From JANXXV01 sp038200305 (GTDB taxonomy: Bacteria > Acidobacteriota > Terriglobia > Bryobacterales > Bryobacteraceae): 20,882 bases of DNA. Below, piece after piece: positions 6,511 through 14,671 of the stretch (its first letter is position 1; every line of letters begins with the position of its first letter). The DNA lies in the NCBI GenBank assembly GCA_038200305.1, contig JBBPYD010000081.1:1-20882 (forward strand), in the 5' to 3' direction. The notes beneath the pieces are model-generated. The model was not told where the DNA came from. It saw nothing but the letters and a program-made list of their open reading frames with translations, and searched no databases. Both the position numbers and the translations under genes were made by a program.

Positions 6511-9147
6511 CTATTCGCCGCTTTGTTGCATCATCTTCGCCACAAGACCCGTCCAGCCCGTTTGGTGGCTGGCGCCCAGTCCGGCTCCGTTATCGCCATG
6601 GAAATACTCGTAGAACAAAACCAGATCTCGCCAGTTCGCATCGGACGCGTACCGTTCCACTGCGCCGTGTACCGGGCGGCGCCCCTCCCCATCCTTGAGA
6701 AACAGATGCGTCAATCGCCTCGATAGCTCGGCTGCAACTTCCGCCAGGGTTAACATTTGTCCTGAGCCCGCCGGGCATTCCACCTGAAAACTATCTCCGA
6801 AGTACCAATCGAATTTCTGCAGCGATTCAATAAAAAGATAATTGATTGGAATCCAGACCGGACCGCGCCAGTTTGAGTTCCCTCCGAAAACCCCGGTGGT
6901 CGATTCGGCGGGTTCGTAGTCTACGCTGTACCGGCCGCCATCGGCCTGCAGCACGTAAGGATGGTCCAGATGGTAGCGCGAAAGAGCCCGCAACCCGAAC
7001 GGCGAAAGAAACTCATTCTCATCCAAAACTACTCGCAGAACGCTGGTCAGTTGCTCTTTCCCGACAATCGACAGCAGCCGCCGTCCGGCTTGGCCAGTAT
7101 CGTTCATGGAAGCGACATTGGCGGTAAGATCTTCCCGGTTTTTAAGGAACCAATTCATCCGTTTTCGAAAGCCGGGAAGTTTTTCAATCACGTCCGAGTC
7201 CAGTGTTGAAACGGCAAACAACGGAATCAGGCCAACAATGGACCGGACCTTGATCGGCTTGAACTGGCCATCTGGAGTATGCAGCACGTCGTAGAAGAAA
7301 TTATCTTCCTCCGACCACATTCCATTGTCGTCCGAGCCAAGGTGATTGATCGCGTGCGCAATGTATAGAAAATGTTCAAAGAATTTACTGGCGACATCTT
7401 CATACGCCGGATCCTCGGCGGCAAGTTCAATGGCGATGGCCAGCAGATTGAGCGTGTACATCGCCATCCAACCAGTTCCATCGGCTTGTTCGATGTGACC
7501 GCCAGTCGGCAGCGGCTTACTCCGGTCGAAGAGGCCGATGTTATCGAGTCCGAGAAAGCCACCTTCGAAAACGTTGTTCCCTTCCGAATCTTTCCGGTTC
7601 ACCCACCAGGTAAAGTTCAGAAGAAGCTTGTGGAACACCCGCTCCAGGAAATTACGATCGCCTACTCCGGTCCTTCTTTTCTCGATCCTGAAAACACGCA
7701 GGGCAGCCCAGGCATGTACTGGCGGATTTACATCGCTGAACGCCCATTCATAGGCGGGAAGCTGCCCGCTCGGGCCCATGTACCATTCGCGGAGCATCAG
7801 GATCAACTGATCTTTCGCGAATTCGGAATCCACCAGCGAGATCGGGATGCAATGAAACGCGAGATCCCAGGCCGCGTACCAGGGATACTCCCACTTGTCC
7901 GGCATGGAGAGGACGTCCGAATTGTAGAGATTCGTCCAATCGTGATTGCGTCCTCGCTTTCGTTCCGGAGGGGGCGGCGGCATAGCGTCATCCCCGTCGA
8001 GCCACTCCTTGACCACGTAGTGGTAAAACTGCTTGGACCAGAGCAGCCCGCCGAATGCCTGGCGCATCACACTACGGGCATCCGCCGAGAGGTCCTGCGG
8101 GATCACGATTTCGTAGAACTCATCCGCATCCGATTTCCGGTCGCTCAAAATCTGACTGAAGTCGCTTCCAATGCCGCCACCCGCCGGCAGAATCTCACAA
8201 AGCCGTAGGCGGACGGTTGCGCTTGCGCCGGCCTCCACTCGCAGATGATAATGCGCGGCCGCTTTCGTGCCGGTTCCGGCTGGATTCACCGCATCGTGAT
8301 CGCCATGGATCACATAGCGGTCGAACGCATCTTTCACGTATGGGCTGGCATTCGGCGATTGATAAAGGCGCCGGTTGTTCGTCTCGTTCTCAGTGAAGAG
8401 CAGCGTAGGAGCCTCTTCACAGACCAGCCAGCGCCGGCCGTAATGCAAATCGTCAAGCGCAACGACCGGTGATTCGCCTTGCACGCTTTTCAGCGAGGGC
8501 CGCGGTTGGTTATGCTTCCAGGACCATGTGTTGCGAAACCAGATGGACGGTAGGACATCGATTTCAGCGGCTTCAGGTCCGCGATTGGCCACCGTAATCT
8601 GGATGCAGATATCATCCGGCTCCGCTTTGGCATATTCGACGAAGATATCGAAATAGCGATTGTCGTCGAAGATACCTGTATCTAGCAGCTCGTATTCCGG
8701 TTGAAGCTTGCCGCGTCTGTCGTTCTCATGGACAAGCTCCGTATAAGGGAATGCCTTCTGCGGATACTTGTACAGCATTTTCATGTAAGAGTGCGTGGGC
8801 GTGCTGTCCAGGTAGTAGTAGCACTCCTTCACGTCCTCGCCGTGGTTGCCTTCGTTCGCATTCAGCCCGAAAAGGCGTTCCTTCAGGATGGGATCTTTAC
8901 CGTTCCAGAACGCAAGGGCAAAGCAGATATTCTGATGGCGGTCGCAAAGGCCCGCAATTCCATCTTCGTTCCAACGATACGCCTTTGACCTGGCCTGGTC
9001 ATGCGGCAAATATTCCCAGGCGGAGCCATCGGCGCTGTAGTCCTCCCGCACGGTCCCCCATGCCCGCTCACTGATGTAAGGCCCCCATCGTTTCCAGTGG
9101 GCCGACTTGTCATTCGATTGTTTGAGCCGGATATCTTCGCGGGTCAT
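6511..9147 (-). CDS. GH63-type glycoside hydrolase (bacterial glucosidase / mannosylglycerate hydrolase-like)
   Basis: An 878-residue protein with the usual architecture of bacterial GH63-like glucosidases: an N-terminal beta-sandwich region (opening WGPYISERAWGTVREDYS) and a C-terminal (alpha/alpha)6 barrel. Barrel landmarks include PWYAAWDLAFH, with the aspartate expected to be the general acid, then GQLPAYEWAFSDVNPPVH, the acidic stretch MWSEEDNFFYDVL, and NWRGPVWIPINY. The family hydrolyses alpha-glucosidic or mannosyl/glucosyl-glycerate bonds; this sequence alone does not decide which. No signal peptide is visible, so it probably acts in the cytoplasm on an imported or stored glycoside. 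The ATG at 9147 has no strong ribosome site. It heads the operon with acetyl-CoA synthetase and DinB, and is divergent from xylose isomerase. Confidence 0.88.
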   Translation of the reverse strand: MTREDIRLKQSNDKSAHWKRWGPYISERAWGTVREDYSADGSAWEYLPHDQARSKAYRWNEDGIAGLCDRHQNICFALAFWNGKDPILKERLFGLNANEGNHGEDVKECYYYLDSTPTHSYMKMLYKYPQKAFPYTELVHENDRRGKLQPEYELLDTGIFDDNRYFDIFVEYAKAEPDDICIQITVANRGPEAAEIDVLPSIWFRNTWSWKHNQPRPSLKSVQGESPVVALDDLHYGRRWLVCEEAPTLLFTENETNNRRLYQSPNASPYVKDAFDRYVIHGDHDAVNPAGTGTKAAAHYHLRVEAGASATVRLRLCEILPAGGGIGSDFSQILSDRKSDADEFYEIVIPQDLSADARSVMRQAFGGLLWSKQFYHYVVKEWLDGDDAMPPPPPERKRGRNHDWTNLYNSDVLSMPDKWEYPWYAAWDLAFHCIPISLVDSEFAKDQLILMLREWYMGPSGQLPAYEWAFSDVNPPVHAWAALRVFRIEKRRTGVGDRNFLERVFHKLLLNFTWWVNRKDSEGNNVFEGGFLGLDNIGLFDRSKPLPTGGHIEQADGTGWMAMYTLNLLAIAIELAAEDPAYEDVASKFFEHFLYIAHAINHLGSDDNGMWSEEDNFFYDVLHTPDGQFKPIKVRSIVGLIPLFAVSTLDSDVIEKLPGFRKRMNWFLKNREDLTANVASMNDTGQAGRRLLSIVGKEQLTSVLRVVLDENEFLSPFGLRALSRYHLDHPYVLQADGGRYSVDYEPAESTTGVFGGNSNWRGPVWIPINYLFIESLQKFDWYFGDSFQVECPAGSGQMLTLAEVAAELSRRLTHLFLKDGEGRRPVHGAVERYASDANWRDLVLFYEYFHGDNGAGLGASHQTGWTGLVAKMMQQSGE

Positions 9148-9188
9148 GGCTGCGCTGGGGCGCTAGTTCCTCACACACATGCCGGAAG

Positions 9189-9231
9189 TTTAACATGCAC
9201 GTACCGGGTGCATTATGATGACACTTCGGAG
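9189..9231 (+). promoter_or_regulatory. Putative xylA promoter with a dyad operator in its spacer, and ribosome site
   Basis: In the 91-base divergent region a TATGAT box (9214-9219) resembles a -10 element. Upstream, TTTAAC (9189-9194) is a weak -35 candidate with a 19-base spacer. That spacer is exactly filled by the dyad atgcac-gtaccgg-gtgcat (9195-9213), which has perfect 6-bp arms. A dyad in a long 19-base spacer is the arrangement seen at MerR-type promoters, though many repressors would also fit. GGAG at 9228-9231 lies seven bases before the ATG at 9239. The dyad and ribosome site are seen directly; promoter function is inferred and would imply a short leader. Confidence 0.4.
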
Positions 9232-9238
9232 ATCATGA

Positions 9239-10477
9239 ATGAATCCAATTCCAGTTAGTGAACAGCAGGCCCTTGTCGAAAGGCTGACGAAAGCGTGTGG
9301 TGGAGCATACTCGCCTGACACGCGGCGGAAGTACTTTATCACCGGCCCGCAATGGGCTGCCTCTTACGAAGGACACGCTCTGTTTCATGCGCCCACCCGG
9401 AAGCCTCTCAGCTTTGAACAAGTGATAAAGAAATACGCCGAAGTGGGAATTGGTTATTGGTGTACTCATGACACCGACGTGATTCCTACCGATGACCTTC
9501 TAACTGAGCGTCAGGACGCCATAGTGGCTCGCATTCAAGCCTCATTGAAGGAAAATGGCCTGAAATGCTCAATGGTCACCACAGAAACTTTTCATCACGC
9601 GGTTTGGGCGGCAAGTCCGGCCGCCGAGGCTCCGCAAGTGCGCGAGTACGCCGTCCGCCGGTTGAGCAACACGGTTGCCATTGGACATGAACTGGGCGCA
9701 CAGTACGTGGTCTATTGGCCGGGGTCGCTCGGCTATTATGTGCAGGGAGCCATCGATGAGGTCCAGACGCTGCGATGGTTTGCGGAAGGGTTGAATGCCG
9801 CCTGTGAAGCGGACATTGCCATCGCGAAAAAAAGGGAGCGGCCTACTCTCAAGCATTGCCTGGAGGCCAAACCCTTTGAGCCGCAGGCCGAGATCCTTCT
9901 GCCCACCAGCGATGCCATGCTCGGATTCATCGCCTCCGGCGTTTTGACGCATCCCGGCATGGTTGGCTTGAATCCGGAATATCTGCATGAGCTGATGTGG
10001 GGCGCGGCGCCCAGGGCTGCTCTGGCGCGAGCCATCCTGGCCGGTAAGCTCTTTCATTTCGATATCAACGATGGCTACCGGCTAAAGCACGATGTAGACA
10101 TCGCCGTCGGGCTGGTAAATCCGCTCGACTGGTTGAACGTGCTCGTTCTTCTGCGCAGCCATAACTACAACGGACCTTTCAATCTGGATTACAAACCCCC
10201 ACGCACCACCAGTAATCACGGCGTCTTCGCGGTCAGCTTTCCCACCGCCGTAGACCGGTTCATCACGCTCTGGGAAATGGCGGGCGATGTAATTGCCGAC
10301 TCCATCATCAATGAAGCAACCGAAGCCCTCAAGGCAGGTGGCGGTCCCGCCGATCCTCTGGATGTGAATGCAATTGTGGAAGCCAACAAGGAGTTGTTGA
10401 CGCTGCATGAACTGATCGCGCACCGGATGGTGCAGATCCTGATCGGAGCCCACAAAGGCCGGACCTACTCAGTCTAG
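9239..10477 (+). CDS. xylA: Xylose isomerase (class I-like)
   Basis: A 412-residue TIM-barrel enzyme that should interconvert D-xylose and D-xylulose (often also glucose and fructose) in the cytoplasm with two divalent metal ions. Overall identity to textbook enzymes looks low, but all active-site residues appear in order. The catalytic pair is H77 and D80 in THDTDVIP. The metal and substrate ligands are E209 and K211 in EAKPFEP, E247 and H250 in NPEYLHE, D275 in LFHFDIND, D285 and D287 in KHDVDIAVG, and D317 in FNLDYKPPRT. The spacings (3, 2, 3, 10, 12) match those of class I xylose isomerase. A GGAG ribosome site supports the start. No xylulokinase is nearby. Another aldose isomerase activity within the family is the main alternative. 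Confidence 0.87.
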   Translation: MNPIPVSEQQALVERLTKACGGAYSPDTRRKYFITGPQWAASYEGHALFHAPTRKPLSFEQVIKKYAEVGIGYWCTHDTDVIPTDDLLTERQDAIVARIQASLKENGLKCSMVTTETFHHAVWAASPAAEAPQVREYAVRRLSNTVAIGHELGAQYVVYWPGSLGYYVQGAIDEVQTLRWFAEGLNAACEADIAIAKKRERPTLKHCLEAKPFEPQAEILLPTSDAMLGFIASGVLTHPGMVGLNPEYLHELMWGAAPRAALARAILAGKLFHFDINDGYRLKHDVDIAVGLVNPLDWLNVLVLLRSHNYNGPFNLDYKPPRTTSNHGVFAVSFPTAVDRFITLWEMAGDVIADSIINEATEALKAGGGPADPLDVNAIVEANKELLTLHELIAHRMVQILIGAHKGRTYSV

Positions 10478-10504
10478 GGCCTCGAACCATGAGAAAATCA
10501 AAGT

Positions 10505-10723
10505 GTGGGCATTGGACGCACCTTGATCGTTCTCGGAGCCGTTTTGCTGGTAGTTGGTGTGCTCGTCAGTCTTGGCGAAAGACTTCCCATCCGGTTTGGC
10601 CGCCTTCCGGGTGATATCATCATCCGCGGGAAGAACTCGGTGTTCTATTTCCCGCTCGCCACCAGCATCCTGCTGAGTGTGATCCTCACTCTCGTGATGT
10701 GGCTGTTCAGCAGATCGCGCTAA
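10505..10723 (+). CDS. DUF2905 small membrane protein
   Basis: A 72-residue protein starting at a GTG, with two membrane segments (about residues 7-24 and 48-68) joined by the characteristic loop LPIRFGRLPGDIIIRGKN followed by FYFP. This is the full length and layout of the DUF2905 family, whose function is unknown. No in-frame ATG is available and the family normally starts at this point, so the GTG start is preferred. It follows xylA by 27 bases and is convergent with the signal peptidase gene, whose stop lies 12 bases beyond its own. Co-transcription with xylA is likely from the spacing. Confidence 0.82.
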   Translation: MGIGRTLIVLGAVLLVVGVLVSLGERLPIRFGRLPGDIIIRGKNSVFYFPLATSILLSVILTLVMWLFSRSR

Positions 10724-10735
10724 TAGCAAGCCCGG

Positions 10736-11293
10736 CTACCGAAGTAACCCCATTTTTTCGATCGGCCAGTAGACAAACACAGCTTTCCCGTAAATGTATC
10801 TTCTGGGCACGGTACCCCATACCCGGCTATCGTTGGAAGAACTCCGATGATCGCCCAGCACGAAGTATTCATCAGGCTGTATTTTGAACGGAGACATCGA
10901 CTGCCTGTCTCGGTATTCGCTCACCACGTAAGTCTCTTCCAGGCGGTGGCCATTTACGATAACGCTGCCATTGTCCACTTCCACGGTATCGCCGGGAACT
11001 CCGATAATGCGCTTGATATAGGACTTCGTAGTGTCGCCGGGAAACCAGAACACCACCATATCGCCGCGCTCAATGTTTCCGAGGCCAAGGCGGTAAACAA
11101 ACTTGTTGATGAAGATGCGTTCCTGATCCACCAGCGCCGGCATCATGCTGGTGCCCTCCACCTTGACCGGTTGATACAGGAACAGAATAACCAGAATCGC
11201 CAGGATCACCGAAATAAAGAGATCGCGAATCCAACTCCCGATCATGTGGATCGCCGGACGCCCCGGCTCGGAAAAAGTAGGCTCTGTCTCCAT
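10736..11293 (-). CDS. lepB: Signal peptidase I
   Basis: A 185-residue membrane-bound serine protease that removes signal peptides from exported proteins at the outer face of the inner membrane. One N-terminal membrane anchor (about residues 24-42) precedes the catalytic domain. The nucleophile is S49 in VEGTSMMPAL. The general base is K94 in SYIKRIIGVPGD. The conserved box GDHRSSSNDSRVWG completes the site. The short length fits the compact type with a single membrane segment. It stands alone, 86 bases downstream of the ADOP permease on the same strand. Several neighbours are predicted exported proteins, but lepB is usually a housekeeping gene, so no specific link should be assumed. Confidence 0.93.
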   Translation of the reverse strand: METEPTFSEPGRPAIHMIGSWIRDLFISVILAILVILFLYQPVKVEGTSMMPALVDQERIFINKFVYRLGLGNIERGDMVVFWFPGDTTKSYIKRIIGVPGDTVEVDNGSVIVNGHRLEETYVVSEYRDRQSMSPFKIQPDEYFVLGDHRSSSNDSRVWGTVPRRYIYGKAVFVYWPIEKMGLLR

Positions 11294-11379
11294 TCAACTA
11301 CTCACGCCAGCTTGCATTCCATTACAACATGATGGACGGGCCGGCCTGGTCCTGGGTTCCCGAACCTTGGGAAAGCTGC

Positions 11380-13788
11380 TTACTCGTGGCGGATAGCGTT
11401 GACTGGATTTAGCGCCGCTGCCCTGCGGGCAGGAAGCCAACATGCAAACAGTCCCACCCCCACCAGCAGCAGGCTGACGATAACGAACACAACCGGGTCC
11501 GATGGAGATACGCGAAACGGAAGGCTGGTCATCAGACGGGCTGCGGGAAACGCGGCCGCCAAACCGAGCGCCAGTCCTGCCAGAAGTTGCTTCATCCCGC
11601 GTGTCAGCACCAGTTCCAGGATGTTGCGCGAGGTTGCTCCCAGCGCCATGCGCACCCCAATCTCCTGCGTGCGGCTGCTGGCCGCTTGCGCGATAACGGC
11701 GTAGATCCCCACTGATGCAATCACCAGCGCGATCAGCGCAAATACCAAGAACAGTACGCCAAACAGGCGGAGGAACCATTGGTTGTGCTCCACAGCCTGG
11801 GCCAGTGTCCTCACCTCGAATAGCGGAAGATCCCGATCCAGATTCTGCACGGCGGCACGCACAGAGGAAGCGGCAGACGATGGATTCCCCGTGGAGCGGA
11901 CCAGCAGCGCCATGGAATCGTAGCCTTCTTGACGATAGGGCAGGAACAGCAGCGGGTCGACTGCCGCCTCATTCGGCTTCTGCACAATGTTGGCCGAAAC
12001 GCCAATCACGGAGATCCATTCGCCAGGCTTGTCCTTTGTATAAAAGCGGAACCGCTTTCCAATCGCCGCCTGATTCGGCCAGTGCCTTTCTACGAATTCC
12101 TTGGAAACGATTGCGGATTGCTTTCCAGGAGCGCCATCGGTGTTGTTGAAGTCGCGGCCGAGCAGGATCGGCAGATTGATCGCCGCGAAGTAGCCTGGTG
12201 ACTGGACGAGGACGGACGCGGAGGGACCACGAAGCGGGTCCACTAGACGGGTGTCTTCTATCTCGATGCGCCGCTTGCCGGCCCAGAGTCCCGGAAGGTC
12301 CGACACCACGGCCACATGCGTCACGCCGGGGAGAGATCCCAAACGTGGCAGCAGTTGCTCAAAGAAACGCAGGCGGGCGTCCGGCCCCGCATAGCGTTCC
12401 TTCGGAAGCCGGAGGCGTGCCGTCAGGAGTTGATTCGCAGGCACCGATGGATTGAGAGACAGATTCGCGAGAAAGCTGCGCACAAACACTCCGGCTCCCG
12501 TAAGCAGTACCAGAGTGAGGGCGAACTGGAAAACGACCAGCACACTCGAAAGTCTGCCACCGTGGCGCGTACCCGCCGTACGAGTGCCGTCTTTCAAAAT
12601 GGTGTTCAAGTCTAAACGCGACGACCGGAGAGCGGGGGCAAAGCCGAACAGCAGCCCGCTGAATACGCAGAGGGCTGCGAAGTAGCCGAATACGGCGTAG
12701 TCCATGCTGAACTCGACCCAGTACGGCCTGTTGACGTCCTGTGTCGCCACGTCGAACCAATGGATTCCCAAGGCGGACAGCGCCAGGCCGAGCACGCCGC
12801 CTAGCACGCTGAGCAGCATGCTTTCGATCAGCAACTGCCGGATGATTTGCCACCGGGATGCTCCCATCGCTGCCCGGATAGAGATTTCGCGCCGGCGGAC
12901 CATCGCGCGGCTGAGCATCATGTTCGCGGCGTTGGCACACGCAATCAGCAATACAAATCCCACGGCCGCCAGCATCAGAAGGAAGACCGCCCGGATTGGC
13001 CCGCCGTTGTACCGCTGTTGGAACGTTTCGACGAGCACATCGACGCCTTTGTCCGCCTCGGGATATTCGGCGGCGAGATGGTGGGCGATGCCTTCGAGAT
13101 TGGCGGTGACCTGCGTGATAGTGGTACCGGGCTTGAGAATTCCGAAGAGCTGGAGCGGCCGGTTCGAGCGGTCTTCGAGCTCCGGCGTAGCAGCCAGCGG
13201 CATCCACAGGTCTTGATTTTCGGGAAACTTGAAGCCTTCCGGCATGACCCCGATGATGGTGGCCGGTTTCTCGTTAACACGTATCAATCGTCCCAGAACA
13301 CCGGAGGAACCGCCGTAACGATCCTTCCAGACACCGTGCCCGAGCAGGACGACGGGTTCGACGCCCGGTTTGCCGTCGCCAGGAAGAAACCCGCGGCCAA
13401 GGACAGGCTGGATATGCAGCATCTGAAACATGCCGGACGAGATCCGCTCCATGCTGTAAATCTGGGGAGGATTTCCTGGTTCGCTCAGGACGGCTCCTTC
13501 CTGAGCCCCCGCTTCGAGGGATTGTAGAGAAGAGGCCTGTGCCCGGTACGCGAGGAAATCGGGGTACGGCACCCCAATCCCGCCGTTGCCTTGGGAAAGG
13601 TTCCGGTTGCGGATCGCCACCAGCCGTTCACCATTGGGGGAAGGGAAGGGCTTGAACAGGGCAGCGTTGACCAATGTGAAGACCATGGTGTTGAGGCCGA
13701 TGCCCAGCGCCAGGGTTGCTACGACGGCGGCTGAGAACCATCGGTGGGCGGAGATCATGCGCAGGGCGAACCGTAGGTCGTATTTCAT
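11380..13788 (-). CDS. Acidobacterial duplicated orphan permease (ADOP, MacB/FtsX type)
   Basis: An 802-residue membrane protein made of two MacB-type permease halves in tandem, the layout of the acidobacterial ADOP family (TIGR03434). The first half opens MKYDLRFALRMISAHRWFSA with one membrane segment, has a periplasmic domain, then an FtsX-like triple membrane block containing CANAANMMLSRAMVRRREIS. The second half repeats the pattern and ends with TQEIGVRMALGATSRNI and the typical tail PVNAIRHE. The family is called orphan because an ATPase gene is usually missing beside it, as here; its transport role is unproven. The ATG at 13788 is preferred over the TTG one codon upstream. It lies 25 bases after the ThuA-like gene and is probably the last gene of that operon. 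The PadR regulator often found beside ADOP genes is absent. Confidence 0.93.
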   Translation of the reverse strand: MKYDLRFALRMISAHRWFSAAVVATLALGIGLNTMVFTLVNAALFKPFPSPNGERLVAIRNRNLSQGNGGIGVPYPDFLAYRAQASSLQSLEAGAQEGAVLSEPGNPPQIYSMERISSGMFQMLHIQPVLGRGFLPGDGKPGVEPVVLLGHGVWKDRYGGSSGVLGRLIRVNEKPATIIGVMPEGFKFPENQDLWMPLAATPELEDRSNRPLQLFGILKPGTTITQVTANLEGIAHHLAAEYPEADKGVDVLVETFQQRYNGGPIRAVFLLMLAAVGFVLLIACANAANMMLSRAMVRRREISIRAAMGASRWQIIRQLLIESMLLSVLGGVLGLALSALGIHWFDVATQDVNRPYWVEFSMDYAVFGYFAALCVFSGLLFGFAPALRSSRLDLNTILKDGTRTAGTRHGGRLSSVLVVFQFALTLVLLTGAGVFVRSFLANLSLNPSVPANQLLTARLRLPKERYAGPDARLRFFEQLLPRLGSLPGVTHVAVVSDLPGLWAGKRRIEIEDTRLVDPLRGPSASVLVQSPGYFAAINLPILLGRDFNNTDGAPGKQSAIVSKEFVERHWPNQAAIGKRFRFYTKDKPGEWISVIGVSANIVQKPNEAAVDPLLFLPYRQEGYDSMALLVRSTGNPSSAASSVRAAVQNLDRDLPLFEVRTLAQAVEHNQWFLRLFGVLFLVFALIALVIASVGIYAVIAQAASSRTQEIGVRMALGATSRNILELVLTRGMKQLLAGLALGLAAAFPAARLMTSLPFRVSPSDPVVFVIVSLLLVGVGLFACWLPARRAAALNPVNAIRHE

Positions 13789-13813
13789 CAAAGCTGTATA
13801 CGGAGGAAGGCGG

Positions 13814-14671
13814 TCAATTGTTCCGCGGCCGAGGCGTTACATCGGCATCGGTCAGGCCCAGCGCCCACTTGATCGCTTCAAAGTACATCTTCTGCACTTG
13901 CGGATCGTCCCAAGACTCCTCGGTGTGGCCGAGGGTTGAGTAGAAGACGCGGCCTTTGCCGTACATCTTGGCCCATGCGATGGGGAAATCTCCATCGGTG
14001 CGGTGGACTTTCTTGTTGGTGAGATCGAGCTTACTAGCATCGAGCCGAGCAAGCACGCGCACCTTGCCGCGGGAAAAATCCCGGTGCTGGATGATCTCAT
14101 CGCGAAGAGTCAAGGCCGGTGGCAACCCCTTCATGGCTGGGAAATTCGGGTCTTCGACGATGACCGGAGCGTTGAAGACACCCCAGGGATGGCCGTCGAA
14201 ATAACCGCCAATCATCTCGCCGTATTCGGGCCAGGTGAAGAACACGTCGTCAGCGCTATGAGCGCCGACGAAACCTTTGCCGTCCTGCTTGATAAACGAC
14301 AGCAGATCCGCTTTTTGTTGATCGCCGATGGCAGGCTCACCGAGGCTGAAGAAGAAGACAGCGTCGAAATAGTCCAGGTTCTTGGCGTTGATCGCCCGGC
14401 CTACGTAATGCGTGACGCTGCCCACCACCGGTTGCTTGGTGACCAATTGCATATCGGTCCGGATGTAGGTGTCATACAGGCCGGACTCGCGCCCCAGCCG
14501 TTCGATGGTGGCCAGCGCATGCGAGACCGAATCGTGCTGGAAAGCCGTGCTCACGTCTCCGATGGCGAGCACTTGCTTCCTCGCTTTGGGCCTCGCCGGC
14601 GGCGTCTGCGCAAACAAAACCGCGGCACTCAGCGCGGTACTCAAGATCAGCGATAAGGGCCGGTAACTCAC
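13814..14671 (-). CDS. Secreted ThuA-like domain protein
   Basis: A 285-residue protein with a signal peptide (hydrophobic run LILSTALSAAVLFA, probable cleavage after AQT) and a ThuA (trehalose-utilisation-like) domain with a glutamine-amidotransferase-type fold. Family landmarks are GKGFVGAHSADD, EYGEMIGGYFDGHPW and the C-terminal GRVFYSTLGHTEESWDDP. ThuA proteins act in carbohydrate use; some have been linked to keto-sugar metabolism, but the reaction of this secreted branch is not settled. The start is a GTG inside the sequence GTGA, whose TGA is the stop of the upstream DUF1501 gene, so translation is coupled. Together with DUF1553 and DUF1501 it forms a secreted carbohydrate-type module (inference from context). 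Confidence 0.87.
   Translation of the reverse strand: MSYRPLSLILSTALSAAVLFAQTPPARPKARKQVLAIGDVSTAFQHDSVSHALATIERLGRESGLYDTYIRTDMQLVTKQPVVGSVTHYVGRAINAKNLDYFDAVFFFSLGEPAIGDQQKADLLSFIKQDGKGFVGAHSADDVFFTWPEYGEMIGGYFDGHPWGVFNAPVIVEDPNFPAMKGLPPALTLRDEIIQHRDFSRGKVRVLARLDASKLDLTNKKVHRTDGDFPIAWAKMYGKGRVFYSTLGHTEESWDDPQVQKMYFEAIKWALGLTDADVTPRPRNN

Noticed and set aside
7372..8208. Long open frame (278 codons) on the plus strand inside the GH63 gene
   Set aside because: Antisense shadow: no family resemblance, no ribosome site, and the minus strand carries a continuous, motif-complete glycoside hydrolase.
11341..11379. Small stem (ttccc...gggaa on the minus strand) after the ADOP gene as a terminator
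   Set aside because: The stem is only five base pairs and no T-run follows on the transcribed strand.
12359..13207. 282-codon alternative frame inside the ADOP permease
   Set aside because: Arginine- and proline-rich composition typical of off-frame reading of GC-rich DNA; the ADOP frame explains the region fully.
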